Source of the DNA: Actinobacillus genomosp. 1
GTDB taxonomy: Bacteria; Pseudomonadota; Gammaproteobacteria; Enterobacterales; Pasteurellaceae
Assembly (NCBI RefSeq): GCF_029774175.1
Contig: NZ_CP103834.1
Span: 2,304,402-2,368,401, forward strand
Length of the DNA: 64,000 nucleotides
Direction of reading: 5' to 3'
The first letter of the stretch is position 1. Each line of letters begins with the position of its first letter. A model generated the notes under the pieces. It made no database searches and was not told the origin of the DNA. It was given only the letters and a program-made list of their open reading frames with translations. Below are positions 34,608 through 41,653 of the stretch, one piece after another. A program made the translations under genes and the position numbers.

Positions 34608-35507
34608 ATGACAACCACAAACCGTTTACGTATCGCTCTGCAGAAGAAAGGGCGTTTAAGCAAAGATTGCAACGAATTACTCAAGCAATGCGGCGTGAAA
34701 ATTAACTGGAACGAACAACGTTTAATCGCTTATGCGGAAAATATGCCGATTGAAATTTTACGGGTGCGTGATGACGATATCCCGGGCTTGGTTTTTGAAG
34801 GCGTGGTGGATCTCGGCATTATCGGTGAAAATGTACTGGAAGAAGAGGAACTCGGTCGTCTTGCTCGAGGCGAAAAAATCGAATATAAAAAATTACGTAC
34901 CTTGGATTTCGGCGGCTGCCGCTTGTCGTTAGCGATTGATCGTGACCGCACTTATAACGGCGTGCAAGACTTTGTTAATTCACGCATTGCCACCAGCTAT
35001 CCGAACTTACTCAAACGCTATATGAACGAAAAGGGCGTAGTGTTTAAAAGCACCTTACTTAACGGCTCTGTCGAAGTCGCCCCTTCCGCTGGTTTAGCCG
35101 ATGCGATTTGCGACTTGGTTTCATCCGGTGCAACGCTTGAAGCGAACGGCTTAAAAGAAGTGGAAGTGATTTATCAATCCAAAGCCTGCTTGATTCAACG
35201 TGCCGAACCGCTTTCAGCCGAAAAACAAGCGTTAGTCGATCGGCTACTTACCCGTATTCAAGGCGTACAACAAGCGGCGGAAAGTAAATACATTATGCTG
35301 CACGCACCAAAAGATAAACTCAAAGAAATCACCGCACTTTTACCGGGTGTGGAAAATCCAACCATTCTCCCGCTCGCCAATGACTCCGCCCGTGTTGCCA
35401 TGCACGTGGTTAGCCAAGAAAACTTGTTTTGGGAAACGATGGAACAACTCAAAGCAATGGGCGCAAGCTCGGTGCTAGTACTACCGATTGAGAAGATGTT
35501 GGCGTAG
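34608..35507 (+). CDS. hisG: ATP phosphoribosyltransferase HisG
   Basis: First enzyme of histidine synthesis, joining ATP and PRPP; feedback-inhibited by histidine. 299 residues of the long form: catalytic domains with RLRIALQKKGRLSKDCNELL, PSAGLADAICDLVSSGATLEANGL (PRPP-binding), and a C-terminal ACT-like regulatory domain from about 225 (YIMLHAPKDKLKEITALLPG). Two Haemophilus-type uptake cores (AAGTGCGGT on the minus strand, at 34945 and 35331) lie in the gene, unlike the Apl-type cores typical here. Confidence 0.97.
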   Translation: MTTTNRLRIALQKKGRLSKDCNELLKQCGVKINWNEQRLIAYAENMPIEILRVRDDDIPGLVFEGVVDLGIIGENVLEEEELGRLARGEKIEYKKLRTLDFGGCRLSLAIDRDRTYNGVQDFVNSRIATSYPNLLKRYMNEKGVVFKSTLLNGSVEVAPSAGLADAICDLVSSGATLEANGLKEVEVIYQSKACLIQRAEPLSAEKQALVDRLLTRIQGVQQAAESKYIMLHAPKDKLKEITALLPGVENPTILPLANDSARVAMHVVSQENLFWETMEQLKAMGASSVLVLPIEKMLA

Positions 35508-35508
35508 A

Positions 35509-35601
35509 AATCTCCCCCTAACCCCCTCTTTATCAAAGAGGGGGAATAAACGGAGAAAGAAAAGTCTCCCCTCTTTCGTAAAGAGGGGATAGAGGAGATT
35601 T
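35509..35601. repeat. Paired CCCCTCTTT palindromes, hisG-hisD gap
   Basis: Two hairpins of one family: CCCCCTCTTT-ATC-AAAGAGGGGG (35522-35544) and TCCCCTCTTT-CGT-AAAGAGGGGA (35567-35589), each with a 10-bp stem and 3-nt loop. The whole block is framed by AAATCTCC (35509) and GGAGATTT (ending 35601), themselves inverted, so it can fold as one larger structure. The right frame end supplies the GGAG before hisD. Confidence 0.9.
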
Positions 35602-35623
35602 AAAAATGAAAATGGAGAACAAA

Positions 35624-36910
35624 ATGCAAACCCTAATTTGGAAAAACTTAACCGAACAACAACGCCAAGCGGCACTTACTCGCCCTGCGATTAGCTCTGC
35701 GTTCAATATTCAACAGGCGGTCGATTCTATTCGTGAAAACGTATTGGCAAATGGTGACAAGGCGTTACTTGAGCTTTCTGAAAAATTCGACAAAGTGAAA
35801 TTAGATAGCCTTGTCGTTTCAAAAGCACAGCTCCAAGCGGCAAGTGATCGTTTATCGGACGAGCTAAAACAAGCGATCCAAAATGCCAAAGCGAATATCG
35901 AAAAATTTCATACCGCACAAATTCCACAGCCAGTGGATATAGAAACCCAAGCAGGCGTGCGTTGCCAAGTGGTAACTCGCCCGATTAACCGAGTTGGCTT
36001 GTATATTCCGGGCGGTTCTGCACCGCTATTTTCGACTGTATTAATGTTAGCGATTCCGGCAAAAATCGCCGGTTGTAAAAAAGTGGTACTTTGCTCACCT
36101 CCGCCGATTGCCGATGCGATTTTATATGCAGCGGATCTCTGTGGCGTAGAAACTATTTACCAAGTGGGAGGCGCACAAGCGATTGTGGCAATGGCGTATG
36201 GTACGGAAACGGTGGCGAAAGTGGATAAAATTTTCGGGCCGGGTAATAGCTTTGTAACCGAAGCGAAACGCCAAGTGTCGCAAAGCGTAAACGGTGCAGC
36301 GATTGATATGCAGGCAGGCCCTTCGGAAGTGTTAGTGTTGGCGGATGAAAATGCTGATTCTGATTTTGTGGCAAGCGACCTACTTTCCCAAGCGGAACAC
36401 GGTGCAGATAGCCAAGTGATTTTGGTAACGCCAAGCGAAACCTTGGCAAAACAGACTGCACTTGCTATCGACCGCCAACTTGCAACATTACCGAGAAAAG
36501 AGACAGCTTGCAAAGCACTAGAACACAGCCGAATTTTCATCGCTGAAAGCCTTGAACAAGCGGTCGAAATCAGCAATGAATATGCACCGGAACACTTGGT
36601 TGTTCAAGTAGAAAACGCCCGCTCTTTGCTCGACCAACTCGATAACGCAGGTTCGATTTTCTTAGGCGCATATTCTCCTGAGAGTATGGGCGATTACGCC
36701 AGCGGTACCAACCACGTGCTACCGACCTACGGCTACACCCGTACTACATCAAGTCTAGGCTTGGCGGATTTCAGTAAACGAATGACCGTGCAAGAACTCA
36801 CGCCGCAAGGTTTCAAAGATTTGGCAAAAACGGTGGAAGTAATGGCAAGTGCGGAACAATTGGAAGCGCATAAACAGGCGGTTTCGATTCGGTTGGCGAA
36901 GATTGCCTAG
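35624..36910 (+). CDS. hisD: Histidinol dehydrogenase HisD
   Basis: Zinc enzyme oxidising histidinol to histidine in two NAD-dependent steps. From the ATG at 35624 (GGAGAAC 6 nt upstream) it has 428 residues, beginning MQTLIWKNLTEQQRQAALTRPAIS, which aligns with family starts; the ATG at 35606 would add six residues and also has a ribosome site. Signature: GPGNSFVTEAKRQV, DMQAGPSEVLVLADENADSDFVASDLLSQAEHG with the zinc ligands, and NEYAPEHL. The stop codon TAG is part of a 9-bp palindrome. Confidence 0.97.
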   Translation: MQTLIWKNLTEQQRQAALTRPAISSAFNIQQAVDSIRENVLANGDKALLELSEKFDKVKLDSLVVSKAQLQAASDRLSDELKQAIQNAKANIEKFHTAQIPQPVDIETQAGVRCQVVTRPINRVGLYIPGGSAPLFSTVLMLAIPAKIAGCKKVVLCSPPPIADAILYAADLCGVETIYQVGGAQAIVAMAYGTETVAKVDKIFGPGNSFVTEAKRQVSQSVNGAAIDMQAGPSEVLVLADENADSDFVASDLLSQAEHGADSQVILVTPSETLAKQTALAIDRQLATLPRKETACKALEHSRIFIAESLEQAVEISNEYAPEHLVVQVENARSLLDQLDNAGSIFLGAYSPESMGDYASGTNHVLPTYGYTRTTSSLGLADFSKRMTVQELTPQGFKDLAKTVEVMASAEQLEAHKQAVSIRLAKIA

Positions 36911-37019
36911 GACGAGCCGTCCTAGGATCGATAATCCCAGCCCCGCTGGGGCTGAAAATTAGAAGATAAAGAGCCACAGAGTGGCTCGGATTAAGTAACC
37001 CCATACGGCTCGTATGGGG
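36906..37019. repeat. Palindrome cluster, hisD-hisC gap (composite type 2)
   Basis: Four hairpins in a row: CCTAGGACG-AGC-CGTCCTAGG (36906-36926, containing the hisD stop); CAGCCCC-GCT-GGGGCTG (36938-36954); GAGCCAC-AGA-GTGGCTC (36971-36987); CCCCATACG-GCT-CGTATGGGG (36999-37019). The middle two are enclosed by TAATCC (36932) and GGATTA (36988), an outer inverted pair. The same series recurs at 40008-40085 before the TIR gene. Confidence 0.93.
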
Positions 37020-37034
37020 AGGAAGGAACAAAAT

Positions 37035-38087
37035 ATGCAAATCTCACAACTCTCTCGAAAAAATGTGCAAGCTCTAACCCCTTACCAATCAGCACGCCGT
37101 TTGGGGGGCAATGGCGATGTGTGGCTGAATGCGAATGAATATCCAACTTCGCCAAGCTTTGATTTACTTAATCGCACTTTTAACCGCTATCCGGAAGCCC
37201 AGCCAGCCGCTGTGGTGAATGGTTACGCTCAATACGCAGGTGTAAAACCTGAAAATGTGATCGTTACCCGTGGTGGCGATGAAAGCATTGAGCTGATTAT
37301 CCGAGCATTCTGCGAGCCGAACGACAGCGTGCTTTACTGCCCACCGACTTACGGAATGTATAGCGTATCGGCGGAAACTTTCGGTGTTGCACTCAAAACC
37401 GTGCCTTTAACCGCTGATTTTCAGCTTAATTTAGCTGAAATCGAACGCAATCTTGACGGCGTGAAAGTGGTGTTTGTGTGTAGTCCAAACAACCCGACCG
37501 GCACGCTCGTCAAGCGGTCAGATTTGCTCAAACTTTTGCAAATCACCGCAGGGCGAGCGATTGTAGTGGTGGACGAAGCCTATATCGAATTCTGCCCTGA
37601 AGCGACAATGGTTAGCGAATTAGCTAACTTCCCACATTTGGCGATTATCCGCACGCTTTCCAAAGCCTTTGCCTTAGCGGGCTTGCGTTGCGGTTTTACC
37701 CTTGCTAATGAAGAATTAATCGGTGTTTTGCAAAAAGTAATCGCCCCCTATCCGCTCCCTGTGCCAGTTTCCGACATTGCAGCCCAAGCCTTAACTGAAA
37801 AGGGGGTAGCAGAGATGAAACAACGTGTGGCAAATGTGCTAGAAAACCGAGCATGGTTAATCGGACAGCTTAAAACTATCCCAAGTGTGGTAGAAATTTT
37901 TGATACCGAAGCTAACTATGTTCTCGTCAAATTCCAAGACGGACAAAAAGTGTTTAAAGCATTGTGGGAAAAGGGCATTATTTTGCGTGATCAACACAAA
38001 GCCTTGGGATTGCAGAATTGTATTCGGATCAGTATTGGTACAAGATATGAGTTAGATAGAGTGGTGGAGGGGATTCGCTTAGCTTGA
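37035..38087 (+). CDS. hisC: Histidinol-phosphate aminotransferase HisC
   Basis: PLP-dependent transamination of imidazole-acetol phosphate to histidinol phosphate. The ATG at 37035 (GGGAGGAAGG upstream) gives 350 residues. Fold type I aminotransferase marks: WLNANEYPTSPS, ENVIVTRGGDESIELIIRAF, CSPNNPTGTLV, VVVDEAYIEF and the PLP lysine in IRTLSKAFALAGLRCGF. The longer frame from 37014 starts inside the preceding palindrome and is rejected. An Apl-type uptake core lies near 37510. Confidence 0.97.
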   Translation: MQISQLSRKNVQALTPYQSARRLGGNGDVWLNANEYPTSPSFDLLNRTFNRYPEAQPAAVVNGYAQYAGVKPENVIVTRGGDESIELIIRAFCEPNDSVLYCPPTYGMYSVSAETFGVALKTVPLTADFQLNLAEIERNLDGVKVVFVCSPNNPTGTLVKRSDLLKLLQITAGRAIVVVDEAYIEFCPEATMVSELANFPHLAIIRTLSKAFALAGLRCGFTLANEELIGVLQKVIAPYPLPVPVSDIAAQALTEKGVAEMKQRVANVLENRAWLIGQLKTIPSVVEIFDTEANYVLVKFQDGQKVFKALWEKGIILRDQHKALGLQNCIRISIGTRYELDRVVEGIRLA

Positions 38088-38098
38088 GCCATATAGGT

Positions 38099-38203
38099 AC
38101 CACGCACTTACGTACGTGGTTATACATAGTGTCGCTACTCCGTAGCGATCTGGTATGATGCGGAGCATCATCACTATGCGTAACCTAGCACGTGAGTGCT
38201 AGG
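38099..38203. repeat. Palindrome cluster upstream of the transposase gene (composite type 1)
   Basis: In order: ACCACGcAC/GTaCGTGGT (38099-38120); then an outer pair CATAGTG (38125-38131) and CACTATG (38172-38178) enclosing TCGCTAC-TCC-GTAGCGA (38132-38148) and ATGATGC-GGA-GCATCAT (38155-38171); then CCTAGCAC-GTGA-GTGCTAGG (38184-38203). The enclosed pair can fold as a three-way junction. The last hairpin ends 13 bp before the transposase ATG. Confidence 0.93.
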
Positions 38204-38216
38204 AAAGGGAGGAAAT

Positions 38217-38672
38217 ATGAGCTATACCAGAAACCTATACCACATTATTTTTCGTACAAAATATGGCGTACCGAGTATCGTAGAAGAAAATGAAGAATAT
38301 CTTTATCGCTACATTTGGGGCTTTGTGCAAGAACATCATTCGGTGCTTTATAGAGTGAATGGTATGCCAGATCATATTCATCTTTTGGTGGAACTGCACC
38401 CTACGCTTTCCGTAGCGGAATTTGTGCAGAAATTGAAAACCACAACCCATAAATGGATTGATGAAAATAAGCATTTATTTCCTGAATTTTATGCGTGGTC
38501 GAGAGGATATTGCTCTTTGACCTATTGCGAACGAGATAAAGCAAAAATCATCAATTACATTAAAAATCAGAAAGAACACCATAAAACGCAAAATTTTGTT
38601 GATGAAACCAAATTCTTACTGACCGAAGCAGGTATTGAAATCAACGAAAAATTTTTTGAAAAAGATTTATAG
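38217..38672 (+). CDS. tnpA: Y1-type transposase, REP-associated (RAYT/IS200-like)
   Basis: HUH single-strand transposase of the Y1_Tnp family, 151 residues from ATG 38217 (GGGAGG upstream). The metal-binding HxH is in GMPDHIHLLVEL, and the catalytic tyrosine is most likely the one in KAKIINYIKNQKEHH, the usual place for this family. The tail EAGIEINEKFFEKDL resembles IS200/REP-associated members. No accessory TnpB and no IS200 ends are visible; instead it is bracketed by hairpin clusters that both end in CCTAGCAC/GTGCTAGG, which is the REP-RAYT-REP arrangement. It lies in the his operon in the same direction and its stop codon is inside a palindrome. Not obviously damaged. Confidence 0.9.
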   Translation: MSYTRNLYHIIFRTKYGVPSIVEENEEYLYRYIWGFVQEHHSVLYRVNGMPDHIHLLVELHPTLSVAEFVQKLKTTTHKWIDENKHLFPEFYAWSRGYCSLTYCERDKAKIINYIKNQKEHHKTQNFVDETKFLLTEAGIEINEKFFEKDL

Positions 38673-38720
38673 TGATACAGAGTATCGCCACTATGCTTAG
38701 CCTAGCACGAGAGTGCTAGG
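38669..38720. repeat. Palindrome cluster downstream of the transposase gene
   Basis: ATAGTG (38669-38674) and CACTAT (38689-38694) enclose GATAC-AGA-GTATC (38674-38686); then CCTAGCAC-GAGA-GTGCTAGG (38701-38720). This repeats the layout of the right part of the upstream cluster with one inner hairpin fewer, in the same orientation. Confidence 0.92.
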
Positions 38721-38736
38721 AAACAGGAGAACCAAT

Positions 38737-39819
38737 ATGCAACCAACCCTATTCATCGACCGTGACGGCACGTTAATTGACGAGCCGAAAACCGATTTCC
38801 AAATTGATAGCTTGGAGAAACTCAAACTGGAACGCAATGTGATTCCTGCGTTACTGAAATTAAAAGATCACTACCGTTTTGTGATGGTCAGCAATCAAGA
38901 CGGTTTGGGAACGGAGTCGTTTCCACAGGAAAATTTCGATAAACCGCACAATGCGATGTTGGAGATTTTTCGTTCGCAAGGCATTGAATTTGATGCGATT
39001 TTGATTTGTCCGCATAAGCCAGAAGATAACTGCGATTGCCGTAAACCGAAGATCAAATTGCTGAAAAAATATATCGACAAAAAATTGTTCGATCCCGATC
39101 GCAGTTTTGTGATCGGTGACCGTGCTACCGATGTGCAACTGGCGGAAAATCTCGGCATTCAGGCGTTGCAATATCACCCTGAAAAATTGGATTGGGATCT
39201 GATTGTGGAAAAATTATTGCCAAAAACGACCGCTTGTGAACGCTCACCACGCTATTCCGAAGTGGCTCGCACCACCAAAGAAACCGACATCAAAGTGCAA
39301 GTGTGGCTAGACGAAACAGGTGTAAACCAAATTAGCACAGGCGTGGGATTTTTCGACCATATGCTCGACCAAATCGCCACCCACGGCGGTTTTAGAATGA
39401 ACGTGCAATGCAAAGGCGACTTGTGGATTGACGAACACCACACCGTTGAAGACACAGCTCTCGCACTCGGCACGGCATTAAAACAGGCGTTGGGCGACAA
39501 ACGCGGCATTCAACGCTTCGGCTTTGTGCTACCAATGGACGAATGCAAAGCGGAATGCACAATGGATTTATCGGGTCGCCCATACTTCAAATTTAAAGCG
39601 AAATTCAAGCGTGACAAAGTGGGCGATTTCAGCACTGAAATGACCGAACATTTCTTCCAATCGATCGCCTACACCCTAATGGCAACGCTCCACCTGAAAA
39701 CCAAAGGCGACAACGACCACCACAAAATCGAAAGCCTATTCAAAGTGTTCGGCAGAACCCTAAGACAGTGCATAAAAGTGGAAGGGAATGAATTACCGAG
39801 TTCGAAGGGTGTATTGTAA
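38737..39819 (+). CDS. hisB: Bifunctional histidinol-phosphatase / imidazoleglycerol-phosphate dehydratase HisB
   Basis: Carries out two non-consecutive steps of histidine synthesis. 360 residues from ATG 38737 (AGGAG 8 nt upstream). Residues 1-165 are a HAD phosphatase: LFIDRDGTLIDEP, MVSNQDGLG, zinc-binding CPHKPEDNCDCRKPK and FVIGDRATDVQ. Residues 170-360 are the dehydratase with paired manganese-binding DEHHTVEDTALALG and the EHFFQSIAY and HHKIESLFKVFGR blocks. Full length and intact. Confidence 0.97.
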   Translation: MQPTLFIDRDGTLIDEPKTDFQIDSLEKLKLERNVIPALLKLKDHYRFVMVSNQDGLGTESFPQENFDKPHNAMLEIFRSQGIEFDAILICPHKPEDNCDCRKPKIKLLKKYIDKKLFDPDRSFVIGDRATDVQLAENLGIQALQYHPEKLDWDLIVEKLLPKTTACERSPRYSEVARTTKETDIKVQVWLDETGVNQISTGVGFFDHMLDQIATHGGFRMNVQCKGDLWIDEHHTVEDTALALGTALKQALGDKRGIQRFGFVLPMDECKAECTMDLSGRPYFKFKAKFKRDKVGDFSTEMTEHFFQSIAYTLMATLHLKTKGDNDHHKIESLFKVFGRTLRQCIKVEGNELPSSKGVL

Positions 39820-39837
39820 AATAGCACAACATCGCTA

Positions 39838-39909
39838 GCGCGAGCGTCCCACTCGTGCCATAACATTAACGTGCTAGAGTTCGTACCGGCACAAGCGAGA
39901 CGCTCGCGC
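39838..39909. repeat. Long imperfect inverted repeat, hisB-TIR gap
   Basis: GCGCGAGCGTCCCACTCGTG at 39838 pairs with the region 39888-39909 (GGCACAAGCGAGACGCTCGC and on): 22-bp arms matching at 19 positions, with a 28-nt loop. No T-run; unrelated in sequence to the other his-gap palindromes. Confidence 0.88.
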
Positions 39910-39923
39910 CAACAATAGAGAAA

Positions 39924-39979
39924 AAGTGCGGTCGGTTTTCAGTACATTTTTGCAAAGTTTTGGGGAAATTTGACCGCTT
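39924..39979. other. Mixed uptake-signal pair (Haemophilus-type plus Apl-type)
   Basis: AAGTGCGGT at 39924-39932, the Haemophilus influenzae-type uptake core, faces GACCGCTTG ending about 39980, the Apl type in reverse. The pair encloses an AT-rich spacer as the terminator-like USS pairs do, but the left arm is the foreign variant. Confidence 0.75.
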
Positions 39980-40085
39980 GCCTAGCACGCGCTGTGCTAG
40001 GCTACCTAATCCCAGCCCCGCTGGGGCTGACAACAAAGAGCCTCAGCGCGGCTCGGATTAACGACCCCATACGATTCGTGTGGGG
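39980..40085. repeat. Palindrome cluster before the TIR gene (second copy of composite type 2)
   Basis: GCCTAGCAC/GTGCTAGGC (39980-40002), CAGCCCC-GCT-GGGGCTG (40013-40029), GAGCC/GGCTC (40038-40054), and CCCCATACG-ATT-CGTGTGGGG (40065-40085, one G-U pair). TAATCC and GGATTA enclose the middle two. Apart from spacers this repeats 36932-37019. Confidence 0.92.
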
Positions 40086-40106
40086 ATACTACTTAAGGAA
40101 TTCTTT

Positions 40107-40922
40107 ATGGATAGTAAATTAAAAATAATTGATTCTCTCTTAGCTGAAGCTAACTCATTTAATTTTACAAATTTTAGTTATACACGACATACGAAATATG
40201 GAATTTATGGAGGACCTGATAAATCAGAATGGTTAGTATTCAAAACTAGAGTGCATAACATCATTTTAGATTCATTAGATGGTAATTCCGCAGCAGTTAA
40301 ATTAGTAAATGAGGCTATCAATACTGAAACTTCGGGATATGGAGAGGAACAATTTTACTTTGTAAAAAATAGATTGGTTTTAGCCTTAGAACAATTAAAA
40401 ATGGCTTTAGAACAAGATGTTTATGGAGAACTAAAAAAAGATAAAAGTATCGCTAGTTCGCCAGCTTTGTCTAATAAAGTTTTCATTGTGCATGGACACG
40501 ATGAAACTCTCAAATTAGATGTTGAAAATTTTGTTCATGAAATAGGTTTAGAACCAGTTGTATTACATAGGCAGACGAATGAAGGTCAAACAATTATTGA
40601 GAAATTCGAAAAAAACAGCGATGTAGGTTTTGCATTTATTTTATTAACCCCAGACGAAATTAGTTATACGATTGATCAGAAAGATAAAGCCGATAATGAT
40701 AGAAAAACGGAATTTAGAGCAAGACCAAATGTAATTTTTGAATTTGGATATTTTGTCGGGAAATTAGGACGAGGAAGAGTTTGTTGTCTTTTAAAAGGAA
40801 ATACTCAGATACCTAGTGACGTTAGTGGTGTGGTATATCATAAAATTGAAAATAACCTTGAAGAAAAAGCCTATGCAATTATTAAAGAATTAAAAGCTGT
40901 AGGTTATCAAATAAAAATGTAG
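40107..40922 (+). CDS. TIR-like domain protein (predicted nucleotide-binding / NADase, defence type)
   Basis: 271 residues from ATG 40107 (AAGGAA 6 nt upstream; the GTG at 40080 lies in a palindrome and is rejected). An N-terminal all-alpha region (1-125, of unknown role) is followed by a TIR-like domain: KVFIVHGHDETLKLDVENFV opens the first strand and helix, FAFILLTPDEISY follows, and ARPNVIFEFGYFVGKLGRGRVCCLL holds the glutamate (NVIFE) expected to be catalytic for NAD cleavage. This is the Cap12/Pycsar-effector-like TIR family; stand-alone members are common in bacterial defence islands. It is visibly AT-richer than its his neighbours, with different codon use, and lies between hisB and hisH, 10 bp before hisH. 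Activity is inferred, not shown. Confidence 0.85.
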   Translation: MDSKLKIIDSLLAEANSFNFTNFSYTRHTKYGIYGGPDKSEWLVFKTRVHNIILDSLDGNSAAVKLVNEAINTETSGYGEEQFYFVKNRLVLALEQLKMALEQDVYGELKKDKSIASSPALSNKVFIVHGHDETLKLDVENFVHEIGLEPVVLHRQTNEGQTIIEKFEKNSDVGFAFILLTPDEISYTIDQKDKADNDRKTEFRARPNVIFEFGYFVGKLGRGRVCCLLKGNTQIPSDVSGVVYHKIENNLEEKAYAIIKELKAVGYQIKM

Positions 40923-40932
40923 AGCAAAAATC

Positions 40933-41526
40933 ATGACCAACCTAATAATCATCAACACAGGCTGTGCAAACCTGTCATCTGTAAAATTTGCATTCGATCG
41001 CTTGGGGATTCAGGCGGAGATTAGTCGTGATTTAGACAAAATCAAATCGGCGGATAAGTTGCTATTGCCTGGTGTGGGGACTGCTGTGGCTGCGATGAAG
41101 ATTTTGCAAGATCGTGATTTGATTGACACGATCCGCAACGCCACTCAGCCAATGCTTGGTATTTGTTTGGGTATGCAGTTAATGACCGAATTTTCAGCTG
41201 AAGGCAATGTGGGAACGCTTGGGCTTATGAATGGCAAAACCGAGTTAATCCCCAATACAGGTTTGCCGTTGCCACATATGGGCTGGAACAAGGTTCAGTA
41301 TCAAGCCGATCACCCATTATTTCACGGCATTGAGCAAAACAGTCATTTCTATTTTGTGCATAGCTATGCGGTGTTGCCGAATGAAAACACTATCGCCACC
41401 GCTGATTATGGCGTGCCTTTCTCGGCTGCGATTGCGAGCAAAAACTTCTACGGCGTGCAGTTCCACCCCGAACGTTCAGGCAAAAATGGTGCACAGTTGC
41501 TGAAGAATTTTGTGGAGCTTATTTAG
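40933..41526 (+). CDS. hisH: Imidazole glycerol phosphate synthase subunit HisH
   Basis: Glutaminase subunit supplying ammonia to HisF. 197 residues; class I amidotransferase triad with Cys in LGICLGMQLM near residue 77 and His/Glu in FYGVQFHPERSG near 178. It follows the TIR gene by 10 bp with only a weak ribosome site (AGAGC), so its translation may be coupled to the inserted gene. Confidence 0.97.
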   Translation: MTNLIIINTGCANLSSVKFAFDRLGIQAEISRDLDKIKSADKLLLPGVGTAVAAMKILQDRDLIDTIRNATQPMLGICLGMQLMTEFSAEGNVGTLGLMNGKTELIPNTGLPLPHMGWNKVQYQADHPLFHGIEQNSHFYFVHSYAVLPNENTIATADYGVPFSAAIASKNFYGVQFHPERSGKNGAQLLKNFVELI

Positions 41527-41528
41527 TG

Positions 41529-41634
41529 CCTCATACTGCCGTATGAGGTTACACATAGTGCGGTTGCTCCGCAACCAATTTTGTTTGTCGCAGAGCGACA
41601 ATACAATTATTAACCTAGCACGGTTAGTGCTAGG
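41529..41634. repeat. Palindrome cluster, hisH-hisA gap (composite type 1)
   Basis: CCTCATAC-TGCC-GTATGAGG (41529-41548); ACATAGTG; GGTTGC-TCC-GCAACC (41562-41576); TTGTCGC-AGA-GCGACAA (41585-41601); CCTAGCAC-GGTTA-GTGCTAGG (41614-41634). The order of parts matches the cluster at 38099-38203 with different inner hairpins, and is the mirror image of 43166-43266. Confidence 0.93.
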
Positions 41635-41653
41635 CATACAGGAAACAAACACA

